From positions 569,923,152 to 569,987,151 of the forward strand of contig NC_081410.1 in the NCBI RefSeq assembly GCF_030272615.1: a stretch of 64,000 bases of DNA, in the 5' to 3' direction. The number at the start of each line of letters is the position of its first letter. Positions within the stretch are counted from its first letter, which is position 1. The position numbers and the translations under genes were made by a program. Below the pieces are notes generated by a model. The model was not told where the DNA came from and made no database searches. It saw only the letters and a program-made list of their open reading frames with translations. This stretch comes from Cryptomeria japonica. Its lineage: Eukaryota > Streptophyta > Pinopsida > Cupressales > Cupressaceae. Of this stretch, positions 22,148 to 34,808 are shown one piece after another.

Positions 22148-25100
22148 TTACAAGTCCTTTTTGACCTCTACAGCTTCTTCAACTTGTTGTTCGGTTGCAA
22201 CCTCTTCTAACTGTTCAGGAGTGCCCTCTAACTGCTCTACATCCTGGATGTCATATTTTCTTGTCCATTCATTGTACACATCATCAGTTGGCCATGTGAA
22301 ATTAATCACTTTTGTCTTAGCTTTGGTCAACCTTTTCCAGGAATTTCTCATCTTGTTGACTTCCGGATTGAGAAAACCATAATGAGATTTGATTTTCTCT
22401 ATCTCCTGAATTGTCACAACAAAGAAGGAAGCATCATCTAAATCAACAATTCCTTTAATTCTAGCTAACAGTTTGGCCTCTAATTCCTTGAGCCACACTT
22501 GTTTGTCCTTCAGTTGATTTGGGCTAGCAAAAACTCCTGGGAGCAACTCAAAAACCTCATCAGCATACTCCTTTTTATACAAGTTAATTTTTCTATCAGC
22601 ATTATCCACCGCTTTTGCTAATTTTACTAGGTCTTTGGTGGTGTCACAAGTGGATTTGATGATAGGGTTGGCCCCTGCTTCATCATAACATGCACAAATA
22701 AGCTCCAAGTCCTGCTCTCTAGGCTTCCATCTGTCAAAAATAGGTGTCAAAATGGCCTTATCTCCATTGAGCTCATTCCACATATCCAAAATCTTGCTTA
22801 TATTGTTATATAGCAACGAGGCATTCATTGTATCTGCAAAACCTAAAACAGTAGCCCTTACACTTTCCTCATATTTCTTGGAATACAAGGCCTGAGCCTA
22901 TTTTAGATTCTCTAATTCTTGAGGAGTAATCTCAATCATTTGGGAGCTAGAAGGTGCTGGAGATGGAGGGAACTCAATGATGGGGCTGCTAGGTGGAGGT
23001 CTTGTAGGAGAGGAGGAGATCATCAGTGTTGAAGACTCACCTTGATGGTATTGTCCTGTCAACTGGCTCTGCAACTTAGCAATGATGATATCCTTACCTC
23101 TTACCTCCTCCTTAGCACTATTATAAGCCTTCAAAATTGTCTCCAACTTGACTTGGAGGTCTACTTTTTCCTTGGCCTCCTTTTCGGCTACTGCAACACT
23201 AAATTTTTGCAATTTCTAGCATAATGCTAGCAACTTCTACCACCCTTGTGTTCTGCACGCTCTTCACTATCATTCCACCAAGGTAGCTTGACCCTGGGGT
23301 ATCTTTGCTTCTCTTATTTTCATCTCTCTTGAGAGACCACATGACAAGTGCAACATTATCTTTGTTGAAAGTAATTCCCTCCATGGGCTTGGTTTCCTTC
23401 CTCATTGCCTCCAGTACCAGGGCATCTGCTATGTCCCACTTAGGGAGAATGAGCACTCCATCTTGTGCCACCATATCTCTTCCTTGCTCAGGAGTGATGG
23501 TCTTGAATTCTTCTATCATTTCTTGTTTTATTTCCTCCTCAACCAGAGCTAGATCTTTGTGAGACTGCTCACCTTTTCTCTTCTCACATCTTGCATTGTA
23601 TTTGTCTATATTTTGTTTCCATATAGACTGCATAAATGCTCCTGTGGTAGCAAAATTGTTATCAGCCAAGAAGTCATCACTGGCCTCCTTGATCTCAGGA
23701 TCCCACTCCTGGCCCTTAAGTTCATTGGTAGTGATGTTCATTTCAGTAGCAAAGGGTTCTTCTGGCATTCCTTCCTCTACTTCATCATATGTATAGGCAA
23801 TTTCTCCTAGACTGCCTAACTGTATCAGTTGTTCAGCTACTACCTTTTCATCTCCTATGTGAATAGGGGATTGGGATGCAGAGTACAAGGGTGTATCAGA
23901 TTGTACTTCTTTTCCTAATCTCTGCTTCTTTGGGCTCTCTTGGATGTCAATGACATCTTGTTTCTTCCTCTTTCCTTTGGAGGTCGAGGGCACCCCTGTT
24001 GTAGGCATCAACACACTATAACTAGATTTCTTGTGTAGTGTATAGTCACCAGGAGGGATTGCTTTGGTGGAAGACGACCTACTTAGAATCATTCTTTCCT
24101 TTTCAGGATTGCTTTTAATGACAACTTCCCTCTTTTCCTTTAGGGTTTTCATCACATCCTCAAAGAAAACAATAAAAAACATTATTTTCTCCTCAAAAGG
24201 GAAAAAGCTAGACAATGGGTCATAGCTGGCACCAAACTGATGTACAAAGTTGAAGGCTTTCTTATAAGCCACCCATTTTTCCTTCCTCGGCTCCTGCTTA
24301 TCTAGATCAAACTCATTTCTAATGAGGTCTTCAGGAAACTAAAATTGATGGGGTCTACCTCTGCACACTGCTCTCTTCCTAAACATGCCATTGAAGAAGT
24401 CTTCTGGATCAACACACCTAGATACCATAGTTGACAAATGATAAGGTTTGAGAAAGTCTTCAAAACAATTCCAACCTCCCTTGGTTATTATAAATTGATG
24501 GGCTATGGTAACCATAGGGAAAATAGTCCCTTTAACCCTACTTGTCAGCTCTGCCTCTTGTACACTACCAATCTATCTGAGGACTTCTGCAATTCCCACT
24601 TTGAGAGGGACTTGATAGGGCAACAAGAATGGAGTGCCTTTGAAACCAAAAACTCTAAAAACTGGTTAGACTGGGTATAGGTAAATATCACCCCAATTAT
24701 GAACAATCTTTATACTCTCTACAAATTCTTTTGGTCTAACAAATTCCAAAAGAACCTTGGGGATTCTTGGGTTTTCTGAGCAGAGGAGAGTCCTAATCTT
24801 TGATGCAAAATATTTATCAAATTTTAAGAAATTGGCATCCTCTCTGTCTCATGACAACACAGTACTCCATAGTTGCACTGGCATATTTTCTCCCTCTTTC
24901 TCTTTTATGAGGTCTAGTCCACTTGCAAAGTAATCACCACCTTTGAACAAAAATAGATGCATAAGGAGTGACTACTAGCTGAAAGGCCTATCCACCTTCC
25001 CATTCTTTATTCCTACTAACCCTCCATGGATAGCATTAGTAATGAAAGAAGTATAGTCAAATTTTACTGTAAGGGAAGGATTCAGAATCTGAGCAATCAT

Positions 25101-25790
25101 TAGCAAGTAGTGATTGGGCATATTTGCCTCAGCATCTTCTCCCAAAATCTAGCAGAGTGACCAATACATTCCCTTAGCCCTAAGGGTGAATAGATTCAAT
25201 AAGAAGTGCTCTTCTGTGTTGGGTCCTCCAACTTTCAACCCACCTATCTTCATAAAAAATTCCTTAAGAGGCCCACTCCTAAGGTGGTTTCTTTGTGCAC
25301 CGTATACTTGAGCTAATAATTTGAAATTAATGAGTTCCAGAAAATTGGTAAACTCATTGAGCCCAAAAGCACTTCTGAACTCTTCATTATTAATTACAAT
25401 AAGGGCTTTCCCATTTATGTCTCTAATGCTTCTTGTGACTGGATCATAATTATGTGCAATTTGAGTCAATAGATCCATGTCCATGAATACCCCTGGAACT
25501 ACCAACTTCCCTACATCTAACTCCCAAATGCTATTCTGTGGGGCTAGAGAATTTCTCATTCCAAATCCAACTTTAAATAACCCCAACCCAGACAACCCGA
25601 CCTATGGATCTCTCAACCAGTTACCCTTATCATACAACCCTTCTCCTATCTTCAAACGAGAAGCCCTAGGCACTAATTCTTTTACTTTTGATGCCTGGTT
25701 AGTTGACAACCTCAACTGCTCGAGAAAATCATCGCAAATGGCCCTCTCCTGATAATTAACTTTCCCAAAAAATTCTCTCTTAGGTGCCAT
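22148..25790 (-). pseudogene. LTR-borne ORF of Tat-1, copy in 3' LTR (~1213 codons)
   Basis: I do not recognise this protein. ATG at 25790 (MAPKREFFGKVNYQE), stop TAA 22148-22150. Residues 1-460 look globular (ANMPNHYLLMIAQILNPSL; a WYSLLMHIFLFKG segment in the other copy). About 605-625 is a bipartite basic NLS-like stretch (KGKRKK...PKKQR). About 860-905 is a coiled coil, about 915-945 is Pro/Ser-rich (RPPPSSPIIEFPPSPAPSSS), then a helical domain and an acidic tail. It is 3643 bases against 3642 in the other copy. The extra base is a T in the run near 23203, which shifts the frame. Stops private to this copy include TAG near 25150 and 24340, where the other copy has CAG. Being in the LTR, it would be the first ORF of the element RNA if transcription starts upstream. 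Confidence 0.75.
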
Positions 25791-26160
25791 TTTGAAAATG
25801 CAAGCAATCAAAATACTACCCCCAAATGGTTCATCAACAAATCAAGACTAATTAAAACACCCCAAAGAAATTGCCACACAAGAGTACAAGAAAACCTGAT
25901 TTTAGCTCGAAGGAATCCTTTCTGTAACTGAATTGACTCGCTCTATATTTGAAGACAATAGCTCTGTATCTACTCTTCTGCAACAATTCTTTTGAATGAT
26001 ACCTTTACTCAATCGACAGGAGATCATATATGGTACCTAGGGTCTTAACTACGACATTGATTTCACATGCTTCGGTCGTCCCTTCAGAATTGAATTCCTA
26101 AGAGAATTCAAATTTTCACTCCAATGGGTCACAACATTCCTGCAATTCTTTCATTTCGCT

Positions 26161-27570
26161 CTTTCCCTATTTCACGAAGCATAACCTTCAGGCAATTTCG
26201 TTAAACGAAATCATGCCAACCGTCCAATCAAAAGAAACTTGATCGGTCGTTACACTGACTTAACAGTCTTGCCTTCACACTGGGCCCCACCTTGCTTTCG
26301 CCATTTCATAGACTTTATCTTTCAAGAACTTCTCCTTCATGAAACTGCGCCAGACGTTAGATGGAATTCTAACTACTCGGTGTTTAACACTTACCGAAAC
26401 TGTCGACATCTTCATTAACCGCGCCTTTACCTTGACTGCTAGCGGTCTTTCGCTATTTCGTGAAGCTTAAACAACTTTCAACTTCGGGCCACAAAACAAC
26501 ACAAGGCATTGGATCAGATTGGAGATGACCATCCTTTAAGGGAAACCCTTTATGCCTACTTTACTTACGCCGCTTTTTCATTGGTTACTGGCTACTACGT
26601 GGCAATCAACCATTAGTTTTTGAAAATCGTTCAAGCCTAGTTCAATGTCAGCCATGTGTCTCTCCCTTTTACTGCTGGTTACACCTTGGTGGGCCCTCAA
26701 CTTCTTCTAAAACCATGTGTCCATGGACACCTCACCATTTAGCTTGACACCTGGACAAACCCCTTTTACTTTCGCTATTTCGCGAAGCATATCCTTCAAG
26801 CACCTCACAACTGCAAAATAACATCGGTCGTTGGATCAAAACAAACTTGATCCTCCTTTAACCTCATATTTTATCTATCTTTGGGGACGAAAAACCTTTT
26901 CGCCATTTCGTAGGGCATAAAGCATGAGCATCTTACCCTTGCGAATTCACGCGGGCCATTAGATTAGTTTTGACTTGCTCGATGCTTAATAATCTGAATT
27001 GACTTCGGCAAACATGGGCCCTTCGACTCAACCTCAAACACCTAGCATCTAGTCACTTTCAAAACTGACATGTCAGTCTTTCATTTGCTAAGAGAAAACA
27101 CTAGGTTCCACCTCACCCTTGCCACCTGTATCTACTAGGTCACCTCTTATCCCACGGCATGACTCACCTCTAGGACCCACCTTTAACCATTAGACCTGCC
27201 TTGCTGACTATTGTGGCCTCTGCCACGTGCCACCATCTTACTCGCTCTCTAGACTAGCTGGACTATCTGCTTAGAGTGCCACGTCATTTCGCCACTTCGC
27301 GAAAGATAACTGTCGAGCATTTTTATTCTATAAAATAGCATGAACTGTCGGATCAGATTGGACTTGATCACCTTTTAATCACTTAGAAAGTCTTCGCATG
27401 CAGGGTCCCACCAGACACTTTCACCATTTTGCGAAAGGTATTTCACTTGCAAGTTTAGGCTGCAAAATAACACCAGCCATTGGATCTTGGACGAGATGAA
27501 ACCTCTTTAAACCAGACCAAAATCACCATTTAGAACACATTTCCTTTTCACCATTTCATGGGTCTTAAAC
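26161..27570 (-). repeat. Degenerate two-module repeat in the upstream part of the Tat-1 LTR
   Basis: About eight copies of a motif like CTTTCGCTATTTCGCGAAGC (near 26161, 26295, 26447, 26769, 26898, 27286, 27420 and 27545). They alternate with a second motif like GGCCGTTGGATC (near 26506, 26822, 26950, 27340 and 27472). Spacing is irregular, 110-390 bases. The same series recurs in the other LTR at about 40060-41470. Much of it is decayed at CpG. Confidence 0.65.
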
Positions 27571-27947
27571 CACCTACAACTTTGCCTAATGAAATAGCGA
27601 AAACCATAGATCTTCCTGAGAGATGCGCACAACTTACTGGGCTCGACAACATTAGGAGGAAAATATATAAGGCATAAAATTTTATGATTAATTCAAATGA
27701 CCGCCTAGGCAAATGACAAGGGGGGACACTTCCTACAAACTTGAGACCCATTACTTAAGTGGATAAAGTAACGAAGAAATAGAAACTAGAGGGTTTTTTG
27801 ATAAAATATTCAACAATTTAAAATTAAAACCCTAAACCCCTAAGACCTAACACAGAGCTGAAGCAATTGATAGCATGTCTAATTCAAAATTTCAAAACTT
27901 AGTCGATTTATGGGAAAGGAAAACCCATTTTTTAAATAGTGATAACA

Positions 27948-28091
27948 ACGGCTCTAACTAGGGATGGTTGATCACAAGGTCAACACAAGAAAACTTAGAA
28001 ACTCTAAAGAAACAGACCAAAACACAGACCCAAATAGAAAAACAAGAAAGAAACAAAATATGTACAAACAAAGGACCTAGTGTGGATGGAC
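27948..28091 (-). other. Tat-1 3' untranslated segment
   Basis: About 140 bases between the integrase stop and the 3' LTR. It has no gene and no convincing polypurine tract on the minus strand next to the LTR. Its end, GTTAGAGCCG, is only partly purine. Confidence 0.6.
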
Positions 28092-29298
28092 ATCAAGAGA
28101 AATAATGTTTCAGGAATTGTCCATGCACTGGAAATTCCTATATTTCATCATTCATATTCTTTATAAAATATGAATCCTTACCATTTAAGTCACAAACCAC
28201 AAAAGGGCCAATCCATAAAGATTCAAATTTTCTATGCTTCCCCTTGTCCTGTCCTTTTGCATTCCACTGAAGAACAATGTCATCAATTTGAAACTTCCTT
28301 AATGATGTCCTCTTATCAAAAAGGTATTTGGACTGCAATTGTATCTTCTGATTTCTCTTACGAGCCAAAGTCCTAAGCTCTTCCACCTCCACAATTTGGA
28401 TCATTCTATTTTCCATTGGTTCAGATAACTCCATATCCTCATTTTGCAAGAATTTATAAACTAGAAGAAGATTATTCACTGGCAATCTGACTTGGGTACC
28501 ATAAACCAGTTCAAAAGGTGACATTCCAATGGCCTTTTTTACTGTTATTCTATCTGCCCACAAAGCTAACTTCAATTTTTGATCCCAAGGTCTTTTATTT
28601 TCTTCCAAGATTTTCTTGATGATATTCAAAAGGCTTTTGTTGCTGGATTCTGCTTGTCCATTCCCCTGAGGGTGATAAGGTGAAGAGTAAGACATGAGTA
28701 TTCCATGACTGGTACAAAATCCTACAAACTCTTCCGATCTAAAACTCATGGCATTATCCATTACCAATTTAGCAGGTGTTCCAAACCTAGTTATTACATT
28801 ATCCATCAGGAAATCAATGACAACCTTAGTTGTAGCTCTTCTTGTAGGAATAGCTTCTATCCATTTTGTGAAATAGTCAGTGGCTACTATGATCCATCTC
28901 TGACCTCTCCCTGACCTGTCAATAATCTCTTCAATAAAATCAATGCCCCACTGGACAAAAGGAGCTTCCACAGAGACTGGATTTAGGGGTAAGGCTCCTT
29001 CATACTTTAGCTTGGATGAAAATTTCTGACATGGGTCACATTTCTGAACATATGCATGAGCATCTTTGAATAAGGTAGGCCAAAAGTATCCAGCCCAGAT
29101 TATCTTGCCAATAGTTGTTTTAGTAGAGTAATGACCCCCACATACTCCATCATGCATTTCAGTCAATACCCATTTAGCTTGGAATTCATCCAAACACATT
29201 AGTAACTCTCGATCTCTTTTTCTCCAAAAATGATCACCTTCAATGAGCACATATTTTTGGGACTTGAGTTTCATAGTTCTTTTCTGATTATGTGTCAT
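28092..29298 (-). pseudogene. Tat-1 integrase
   Basis: Ty3/gypsy integrase, which would insert element DNA into the genome. The zinc-binding part is intact (HDGVCGGHYSTKTTIGK... with CDPCQKF). The core follows with Asp in WGIDFIEE, Asp in LVMDNAMSF and Glu in GQAESSNK. The C-terminal part has KFESLWIGPFVV, the usual GPF-V motif. One TAG (near 28137) precedes the real end at 28092 (HGQFLKHYFS then stop). The frame is otherwise open from 29298. No chromodomain follows, as expected for Tat. This is the best preserved domain of the element. Confidence 0.92.
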
Positions 29299-29328
29299 TC
29301 CTTCTGAGAATGCAGCATCTCTTAGGAA

Positions 29329-30869
29329 TTAGACTATCTCTGAGTACCAAGGTTGCCTTTCAATGCTAGTGACTGAGGTATCTCTGATTTCAACATCATG
29401 TATTTCTACATTCATAAGAATTGACTCAGTCATGAGCTTAGCCAAACCTAAACCTCTCACCAATTTGGTGATCTTTATCTCTAAGTCAAATTCTTGAATT
29501 CTATTAATCCATCTGCATCTTTTCCCTGTAACCTCAGACTGGGACAAAAAATCCTTAACTGCAGCATGTGGGACATAGGCAATGATATTTGCATTCACCA
29601 GATATGGCTTAAAAGCCTTGACAACTTTAACCAAAGCATAAGGTTTTTTCTCCATGGTTTCATATTTTAATTTTGCTGCTTGCAAAGACTTGCTGTAGAA
29701 AGCTATGGGATGTTCATATCCCTCATTGTCTTTTTGTAACAATACTGTAGCTACTATATGATATGAAGCAAAGGAAAATAGAGAAAAGGGCTTACTATAA
29801 TCATGAGATTTTAACACTGGTGCTTCCTGAATTGCCTTCTTAATTTCAGCAAAAGCCTTTGAGGCTTCTTGATCCCAACAAAATTTGGTATCCTTCTTGA
29901 GCAACTTGACAATAGGCTTCACTATCTCTGCGAAGTTTGCAATGAATCTCCTAACAAAATTTACTTTTCCTAGAAAGGATTGAATACCTTTTACATTCTT
30001 AGGTTCAGACACCTTGTTTATTTCTTCAATTCTTTCAGGGTCTATCCTTACCCCTTCTTTGGAAACAATGTGTCCCAGTAGTTTTCCCTCAGTGACTCCA
30101 AAATGACATTTCTTGGGATTTAGTGACACACCAAATTCCAAAGCTTTAGTGAACACCTTCTCTAAATGTCCACAATGATCATCAATCTTCTTAGAGAAAC
30201 AAGTTAGATCATCTTGATAAACCACCATGATGACATTGATGAATTCTTTGAAGGCTACATCCATGGCTCTCTGAAATGTAGCTCTAGCATTTTTCAATCC
30301 GAATGGCATTCTCACATAAACATATGTTCCCCATGGAGTAGTGAAGGCAGTTTTAAACTATTCAGATTCCTTCACTAACACTTGATTATATCTTGAAAAA
30401 CCATCCATCATGGATAAAAGGTCACATCGTGTCACTCTCTGTAGCATGGCTTCCATATTTGGGGAAGAGTAGTTACATGTAGATTCCTAAAATCTACACA
30501 CAATCTAATGTCCTCATTCTTCTTTCTTACTGGGACCAGATTGGAGACCCATGAGGAATGCCTTATAGGTTTAATAATCCCCCCTTCTCTTAGTTTAGTC
30601 AACTCTTGCTGCATCTTAGTTTCTAGTAGGGGATTAATGGGTCTTTGTTTTTGTCTGAAAGGCTTAGCATCTGGAAGTAAAGGAACTTCATGCTGAAAAA
30701 GATCTTGTCTATATGCCTTTAGGTCTTCATAAGACCAAGCAAAAACATGTTTATACTTCCTTAATAAATTAATAAGGTTAGTCCTAACATGAGGGGGTAA
30801 TTTCTTCCCAATGTATACTAACTTAGGGGATGATTCAGTCCCCAGGTTTACCTCCTCTAGTTCTTCCAA
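29329..30869 (-). pseudogene. Tat-1 reverse transcriptase and gypsy-type RNase H
   Basis: RT fingers and palm (IRLCVDFRNLHVTT near 30465), then, after a frame break between about 30430 and 30320, RMPFGLKNARATFQRAM and the catalytic VYQDDLTCFS (YxDD kept, near 30220). A thumb-linker (FLGKVNFVRRFI) follows. The gypsy-type RNase H reads FSLFSFASYHIVATVLLQ, where autonomous gypsy elements have a catalytic Asp. Loss of that Asp is known in Tat elements that gained a second RNase H. A TAG near 29329 separates this from the integrase. Confidence 0.92.
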
Positions 30870-31178
30870 CTTGGTGGTAGACTACTGATGTAAGTGACTG
30901 TCATTGTAACTGAACATGCTTTCCAGCTCTACCAGCCCTTTAGGTATTTTATTGGTTTCCAACTAGACCAAATCATTTCCAAACACTATTTCCCTATTAT
31001 CAACCACCTCCACCAGTGCATTGCAATCAATCTTTTGTCCATCATAATCATCAACACATTGAATAAACCTAAGAATGTCTTCATCATCAGCAAAAACTTG
31101 CCAATTGTACACATTATTAGGAATAGCAGGCCTAGATTTTATTTCCATAGTGGAAATACCGATTACTATTGCACCATC

Positions 31179-31568
31179 ATTTTTCAAGGCAACATTAGCT
31201 AGGAAATTTGCCATAATGTTTTTTGATCACTCTATCCAATTAATAGAAAATGCACTAAAATTCTCAATAACATCCCAAACTGCATGTTTATATCTTTTCA
31301 ATCTATCATTCTTGGATGCATATTTGGATCTTACCTGAGATACAACCAATTCTGAATCCCCTAACACTATCAACTGCTGGATTCCATGCTTCTTTGCAAC
31401 CTCAAGCCCCAACAATAAGGCTTCATACTCTGTAGTATTATTTGTGCACTTGAAGGCCAATAAGAATGAATACTTGAAGGTTATACCTGATGGGGATACA
31501 AAAAGAACCCCTGCTCCAGATCCTTCTTTGGAGCAAGCTCCATCAAAATACATCTGCCATAATCCATA
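31179..31568 (-). pseudogene. Tat-1 archaeal-type RNase H, located upstream of RT
   Basis: Second RNase H of the archaeal type (aRNH) known from Tat elements. MYFDGACSKEGSGAGVLFVS gives the first Asp, NNTTEYEALLLGLEVAKKHG gives the Glu and VLGDSELVVSQ the second Asp, so the core is intact. The domain ends in IMANFLANVALK, as in such RNases H. It is in frame with the protease before it (one TAG near 31569 between them) and with the RT after it, so its place between protease and RT is real rather than a rearranged fragment. In Tat-2 of this window, and in the usual Tat order, this domain follows RT and gypsy RNase H. Confidence 0.92.
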
Positions 31569-33175
31569 CTATTGTGCTTCTAATTCGACCACAATGGGGT
31601 CAATATTCTTCAATTGGGGTAAAATTGGTTGAAGTCTAAAGTTATCAAGATCTACATCAATCATACAATTGAGCATATCAAGGTTTACAATTTCAATTAT
31701 CCTAAGAGCACATGGCTCTCTATATAATTTGACCTGATTTCCATTGATTGGAATGGTGGCATAGGATAAGTCCAGTTGAACATTTCCTCCTACTACTGCT
31801 GACCACTGCCTGGAAAGTAACATACCATAATGGGGCTTGGTATCAGTAACAATAACATCCATTTTATAGGTTGCCTCAGGGAATGCTTCTATTTTAACCT
31901 CAACATCTTTCATTGTGCCTATCATAGGTACTTCCCTGTTATCCATAGCATAACATTTTCCATATATAGTAGTTACTGACAGTCCTAATTCTTTCATAAC
32001 ACCATAGGGCATTACATTAGCAGCAGCTCCTAAATCTATCATGCAGTTTTTAATCAACCGGTTGTTTACTAACAAATAACATAGAAAGGATCTACCTGTG
32101 AAGGCTCTTGAGTGATAGTGGTTCCAACATAAACCTCTGGGGTTTGGAACTCTTGATCCTTTCCAATTCTAGCTGAACTAATGGGTAAGACTGTGTCACT
32201 ATCAAATATACTAGAAAATAAAGACAAGGTTTCATCCCTATGTTCTTTAATCTTTAGTAATTCTACTAATGGGATAATGACCTTCATTTGAGTAAGATCT
32301 TGAGCCATGTCAAATGTAGAACTATTGCTTGTTTCAGTATTAGCTCTAACTCTTTCTGTCTTGAGCTGACTTGCCTTTTTCACTGTGGCAGCTCCTTGTA
32401 TATCACCAGTGTTTTTATCATTTGTACTCTTGGGTATATCTTTAACTTGTTCCCCTTTTTCTTGACCAATCTTAGGAACAGTAGTAGCACTACTTGCTGC
32501 CCCCTTTTGAGTGACCTCTTTTATGAACATGGAACCCGGTTCACCCTGATCAGTGTCTCTCTTAGTGCTCAAGTTATAGTTGTGTTTTGCTTTGGCAATG
32601 GCAACTTTAGTGAGATTTTTAACTTCTTCCTCACTAGGCCTTCTAAGATGAACCTCTTCATCCTCAATTGTTACCACATTCAATGTAGGATGCCAATCTA
32701 AGGTTAGTTGTCCTTGAACAAACCTTTCATTATCTAGCACATCATTGTATTCACTTTGCACTTACTCCTCATCACTTTCTATGATGGTTTCAAACATATT
32801 GATGTCAGGCTCAGTTTCTTGTCTCATAGATTCTTCAAGAGCCTGAGCCACTGCACACTGATGAGGAGAATGTGGTCCATCACAAGCAATACACCATGGA
32901 GTATTTTCTATATTATGGACGGTTTTCCCTTTCAAGGGATCTGGAGTGTCCTGATTTTGAGCAATTTTGGGCTTCTCATTTTGGGGTTTGCCATCTTTCC
33001 AATTGGTATTATATGACATGTCATGCAATCTAGGGGGTCTATCTTGCCAGTTATAATGAGGTTTGTCATTTTTGTTTACCTTGGTAGTCAGATCCTTCAT
33101 TGCAATAACCAATTTTTCTATCTTATCTTCCTCTTTAGCAACTTTATTAGGTTGCTTCTTGCCATAATCTACCAT
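31569..33175 (-). pseudogene. Tat-1 gag C-terminal linker and aspartic protease
   Basis: From 33175 a charged linker leads to a zinc-binding WCIACDGPHSPHQC segment (near 32890). After a stop near 32762 there is a long acidic linker, then a frame break near 32075 into the protease: NRLIKNCMIDLGAAANVMP. The catalytic D-S-G-A is D-L-G-A, a Ser-to-Leu change that one C-to-T transition would give. The flap region and the MLLSRQW motif (usual LLGRPW) follow. The assignment is firm; the protease is probably inactive. Confidence 0.85.
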
Positions 33176-33176
33176 C

Positions 33177-34808
33177 TGTTCTTCTTCCCAACTTCCCGGA
33201 TGCTTTTCTATTACTTTCTACATTAATGGCAATTCTAAAAGCATCTCTCAAGTTATGTGGATTTTTATCTCTCAGAATATAGGCCATCTTAGAATCAAAT
33301 GCATTGTACTAGGTATTTAAACACATGTTATCATCTAATCTCATCACCTGATACAATCTATGCATAGCCTTTTGGAATTTGGCATTGAAATCAGTGACCA
33401 TTTCATTATTAGACTTTTTGATGTTATTGAACTCATTGAGCATGAAGCTCACATTATTCTTATCACCATACTGCTCTTGAAAACAATTTTTAAAATCCTC
33501 CCATGACCCTATGCTATTGACTAGAAGACCTCTGTACCAATCTCTTGCATCATCAACTAGGGATTGGACAAATAGTTTCATGATAACATCTTCATCCACT
33601 ATATTATAATCATTTATTAAGTCCCCAAAAGATTTCAGATGTTCCTCAGCACTAGTTGCATTGTTCCCAGCAAATTTATGGAGTCTATCTCTTAACTCAG
33701 TAGGAACATGATTGGGATAGCCTGGGATCCCATTAAAGAACAATTGTCTATATTGTTCTAGATTGATTGGTCTCCTTTGAAAAGGGGTAATAACATTATT
33801 GTTTCCCATGGTCATTCTAACTTTTGGAATTGGAGACTGAGATACTTGGGTGTATTGACTATTCACAGGGATTTGACTCACCGAGGCTATATTAGCAGGC
33901 ACTGTAGGTTGAATCTTGACCAGGGGAAGGGAAATTTGTTGAGGATCAGGCTTACTAAGGTCTTCTGATGGGAACATGATAGGGGAAGCCTTTAAGTAAC
34001 TAACTTTTCTTTTTACTTCCTGATTTGCCACTTCCAATTCAGCTTTCTCTAGCTCCATTTGGAGATCCTCTTTTTCTTTCCTCATTCTTTCCATTTCTCT
34101 CTCACGTGTTGACAACCTATGAGAAATCTCTTCTACAGTTTTAGATTCCATTCCATCATCCACCCATTTCTATTTTCCTTTATCCACATTATTCCTAGGA
34201 AGTTGAGAATCACTAAACACTTCCCTATTTGGTTGGACTACTGACCTATATGCTTGCTTGGCTTTGGGGATAAGAATTTCTCTAGTCACAGGGCCTTCCT
34301 CATCACTCTTTTCTTTCTCCTTAGCTAGCACTTCAAGATCAGCTATTTGTCTAACAAGCCTATCTCTCTCCATTAATTTAGCTTTGACTTCCTTCTCCAT
34401 ATTTGCTTCCTTTTGGGCTCTTACGGAAATTAGATGGTGAACTCTTTTATTTAGATCTTCAATTTCCTGGGATACTTTATCTTCGTCGAGGAAATTTTTT
34501 TTAGAATCTGATATATTGACTTGATCTATGTCAATCAAACTAATGTTCCCATCAATTTTTCTAGGCACAGAGTGTCTAATTGCATTTGAACTAGTCCTAT
34601 CTCTTGTAGAGATGCTAACATGGGATAAATCTTGATTTAAAACATGTGCATTATCAATATTTCCAAATAATCCAGAATGGAAACCTAATATATCTTGTTC
34701 AGAATCTCTGGAAGAAGAATTAGACTTTGCATAAATAGGTCGATCAGGCATCTTACCAGTATTATTATTCTTTTGTACCCAAGCAGCATTTGATGGCTCA
34801 TGTAACAC
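33177..34808 (-). pseudogene. gag: Tat-1 gag
   Basis: Gypsy gag. The N-terminal part (34808-34170) has a long coiled coil (HHLISVRAQKEANMEKEVKA) and continues in the same frame after a TAG near 34170 into a second coiled coil (RLSTREREMERMRKEKEDLQ). A Pro/Gln-rich linker and the Retrotrans_gag domain (ARDWYRGLLVNSIGSWEDF near 33540) follow. After 33309 a TAG and a frame change lead to the C-terminal end near 33180. The long N-terminal coiled-coil extension is larger than in a minimal gypsy gag. Confidence 0.88.

Larger units (their letters stand above)
21210..27947 (-). repeat. 3' LTR of Tat-1 (6738 bp)
   Basis: Aligns with 35120-41855 from TGTTGTCTTCAAAATCTG to TAGTGATAACA. Differences are mostly transitions. 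A 60-base coding sample (22561-22620) has one difference and a 60-base non-coding sample (26041-26100) has seven, all transitions. Reading on the element strand: about 2.15 kb of upstream sequence (27947 to 25791) with repeated motifs, then the ORF (25790-22148), then about 940 bases to the LTR end. No purine tract is obvious just outside its element-strand start (27948-27965). Confidence 0.93.
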
